From: Candidatus Pelagibacter sp.
GTDB lineage: Bacteria; Pseudomonadota; Alphaproteobacteria; Pelagibacterales; Pelagibacteraceae
Length of the DNA stretch: 8,006 bases
Direction of reading: 5' to 3'
Assembly: GCA_002704625.1 (NCBI GenBank)
Contig: PAGZ01000031.1
Coordinates: 1-8,006, forward strand
The notes under the pieces: generated by a model
What the model was told of the DNA's origin: nothing
Database searches by the model: none
Seen by the model: only the letters and a program-made list of their open reading frames with translations
Translations under genes and position numbers: made by a program
Shown: positions 6,884 through 8,006 of the stretch, in pieces
Position numbering within the stretch: position 1 is the stretch's first letter
Layout of the letters: every line of letters starts with the position of its first letter

Positions 6884-6885
6884 AA

Positions 6886-7106
6886 TAATATTATTTTAAA
6901 ATAATTAAGGATTCGTAACAGAGTGTACTAATAATGTCATGTCGATTGTTAGAAATTGGCCCAAAAAGCCCCTAAATTACACACATCATGAAAAAATGAC
7001 CAAAAAATCAATAAAATCAAGGTTTTTTATATGACAATTTTGCAACACTAATAAATAAAGTGAAGTATCACAAAATTTCTCAAAAATTTAAAGCTAATTT
7101 TTTCTC
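6886..7106. other. Non-coding region between the CsiD-like gene and the barrel gene
   Basis: The longest gene-free stretch of the window. It must hold the promoter and leader of the leftward barrel gene and any terminator of the CsiD-like gene. It contains a small dyad GTGA-N4-TCAC (7060-7071), a second imperfect dyad TCAT-N6-ATGA (6986-6999) and a G+C patch around 6957-6973 in otherwise A+T-rich sequence. One weak promoter match on the minus strand is TTGGTC, 18 bases, then TAATTT, within about 6970-7005. No terminator with a solid G+C stem and T-run is visible after the CsiD-like gene, and I find no credible small ORF with a ribosome site. Confidence 0.4.
7060..7071. repeat. Short dyad downstream of the CsiD-like gene
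   Basis: GTGA (7060-7063) and TCAC (7068-7071) are inverted around a 4-base centre. On the minus strand the dyad lies about 35 bases past the CsiD-like stop and is followed by TTTATTTATT, so it could be a weak terminator. A four-pair stem is marginal. It could also be an operator for the barrel gene, or chance; it does not match the spacing of CRP or FNR sites. Confidence 0.25.
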
Positions 7107-8006
7107 TTAATAATTAATAAACGTTCCTCTAATTCTTAAAAGTTCCCTGCTGAGATTCATATCTTTTTTAAACGCCTTTCTACCGTGTAACCAAAAATAA
7201 TTATTTGAAAAAATTGTTGATCCGGGAATTAGAGGAAAGACAAGCTTATTTTTACTCTCTTCGAGAGCGTCAGATAATTTTTGCAAAAATAATCCTTGCT
7301 TCATATTTTTGGGCTCAGGAAACTGATCAATATATGAAATTATGGTTTTGCCATTTTTATCTTTTGAAAATACTGGGTGTTCAACTTTATATTCAATATT
7401 TTTACTTTTTGGTGACCCCCAAGTAAAATTTTCTTTCCCTATAGGATCGCTACTCAATTCCTCACAATGCTCCCAATCATCTAAATGAAGCAAAGTACTT
7501 TCTCCACCCTTCACATTAATTTCTTCCATTTTTGTCATTAAAAGCCAGTCTGTCTTTTCTTTTACAAATGTTCCATCTGTATGAAGATCTAAATTTCTAT
7601 ACGCTTTTCTCAGATAAGAGTCGCTTGCGTCTGAATGTTTGACATGAAAACGGGCATAATATTTTTCTGTCATGGAGTCAAAATTAGGAAGACCTACTAA
7701 ATATACTAACGCAGTTGAAAGTTTTACTAAAAAGTCTTTATTAAATTTTGAATTTTTAATATCAGGTTCAATTATAGCTGTACCAGTACTTCTATCTTTC
7801 AGGGTAGTATTTAAAACTTTACTAAGTTTACCTAAAAAAACATCATCAACACTTTTGGCTAATGAAAATCTTGAAAAAGGTTTGTATTCTAAGGACTGAA
7901 CGCTGTGTTTATTAAAAGGGAAGATTAATTTATCTAATTCAGTTTCTTGAATTTTAATAACTTTAATTCTTTTTGATATTGAATGATCTTTGATATCTAA
8001 ACTCAT
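7107..8006 (-). CDS. glaH: Glutarate 2-hydroxylase, Fe(II)/2-oxoglutarate-dependent (CsiD/GlaH family)
   Basis: Oxidises glutarate to L-2-hydroxyglutarate with O2 and 2-oxoglutarate, releasing succinate and CO2; in E. coli this is part of lysine breakdown through cadaverine, 5-aminovalerate and glutarate. The 299 residues align with E. coli CsiD at a constant offset of 18. Iron ligands His142, Asp144 (LHTDGT) and His274 (FWLHGR) match His160, Asp162 and His292; Arg293 matches the 2-oxoglutarate-binding Arg311. Other shared blocks are LEYKPFSRF (39-47), GLPNFDSMTEKYYARF (105-120), SDSYLR (128-133), TLLHLDDWEH (171-180) and YIDQFPEPK (225-233). The family is cytoplasmic and tetrameric. The start ATG is the last three bases of the window, so its ribosome site is unseen; E. 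coli CsiD is longer at the N-terminus and the true start could lie beyond the edge. The next gene downstream is a barrel protein, not the lhgO-gabD-gabT set found in E. coli. Confidence 0.92.
   Translation of the reverse strand: MSLDIKDHSISKRIKVIKIQETELDKLIFPFNKHSVQSLEYKPFSRFSLAKSVDDVFLGKLSKVLNTTLKDRSTGTAIIEPDIKNSKFNKDFLVKLSTALVYLVGLPNFDSMTEKYYARFHVKHSDASDSYLRKAYRNLDLHTDGTFVKEKTDWLLMTKMEEINVKGGESTLLHLDDWEHCEELSSDPIGKENFTWGSPKSKNIEYKVEHPVFSKDKNGKTIISYIDQFPEPKNMKQGLFLQKLSDALEESKNKLVFPLIPGSTIFSNNYFWLHGRKAFKKDMNLSRELLRIRGTFINY

Noticed and set aside
6934..6975. ATG-started 13-codon frame on the plus strand in the non-coding stretch
   Set aside because: Too short, no Shine-Dalgarno, and faces away from both neighbouring genes; consistent with chance.
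7060..7071. CRP/FNR-type operator reading of the GTGA-N4-TCAC dyad
   Set aside because: CRP and FNR sites have six bases between equivalent half-site cores, not four, so the match is not supported; kept only as a weak dyad.
7205..7426. Open frame of 73 codons on the plus strand opposite the CsiD-like gene
   Set aside because: Antisense to a gene with an intact active site; the product has no recognisable features.
7672..7899. Open frame of 75 codons on the plus strand opposite the CsiD-like gene
   Set aside because: Antisense shadow of the well-conserved N-terminal half of the CsiD-like gene, with no independent support.

Overview
The window is A+T-rich DNA from a Gram-negative bacterium. 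Gene content (LivHMGF/LivK transporter, outer-membrane barrel, AbrB-family permease, CsiD-like oxygenase), near-zero spacing between genes and lysine/isoleucine/asparagine-rich proteins suggest a streamlined marine alphaproteobacterium of the SAR11/Pelagibacterales type. That placement is inference from composition and layout; no rRNA or other marker gene is present.

Layout. Positions 1-5032 form one leftward gene train on the minus strand. In transcription order it holds a ProC-like reductase (4274-5032), livH (3341-4252), livM (2070-3338), livG (1272-2066), livF (556-1269) and, after a 90-bp gap, the first 155 codons of a LivJ/LivK-type periplasmic binding protein that runs off the left edge (1-465). 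The four liv membrane and ATPase genes are 2-3 bp apart, so they are almost certainly one transcript. Together they encode a complete branched-chain amino-acid-type (HAAT family) ABC importer: binding protein, two permeases, two ATPases. The reductase gene at the head shares the transcript by spacing. A rightward AbrB-family membrane protein (5038-6111) starts only 5 bp from the reductase start and ends at a symmetric terminator hairpin (6110-6153). That hairpin also serves the converging leftward outer-membrane beta-barrel gene (6172-6873). After a 233-bp non-coding stretch comes a leftward CsiD/GlaH-family Fe(II)/2-oxoglutarate glutarate 2-hydroxylase (7107-8006), whose start codon sits on the last bases of the window.

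Functional picture. The left half imports amino acids, with a reductase possibly acting on an imported or related compound. The right half holds a step of glutarate (lysine-derived) catabolism, a surface barrel and a poorly characterised permease. A link between amino-acid uptake and glutarate oxidation is plausible metabolically but not shown by gene order.

I see no mobile element, CRISPR array, tRNA or rRNA, and no convincing undescribed multi-gene system. The points most worth a second look are the altered active-site motifs of the ProC-like protein that leads the liv operon, the divergent start codons 5 bp apart with no Shine-Dalgarno on either side, and the intact GlaH active site without the usual lhgO-gabDT genes downstream.
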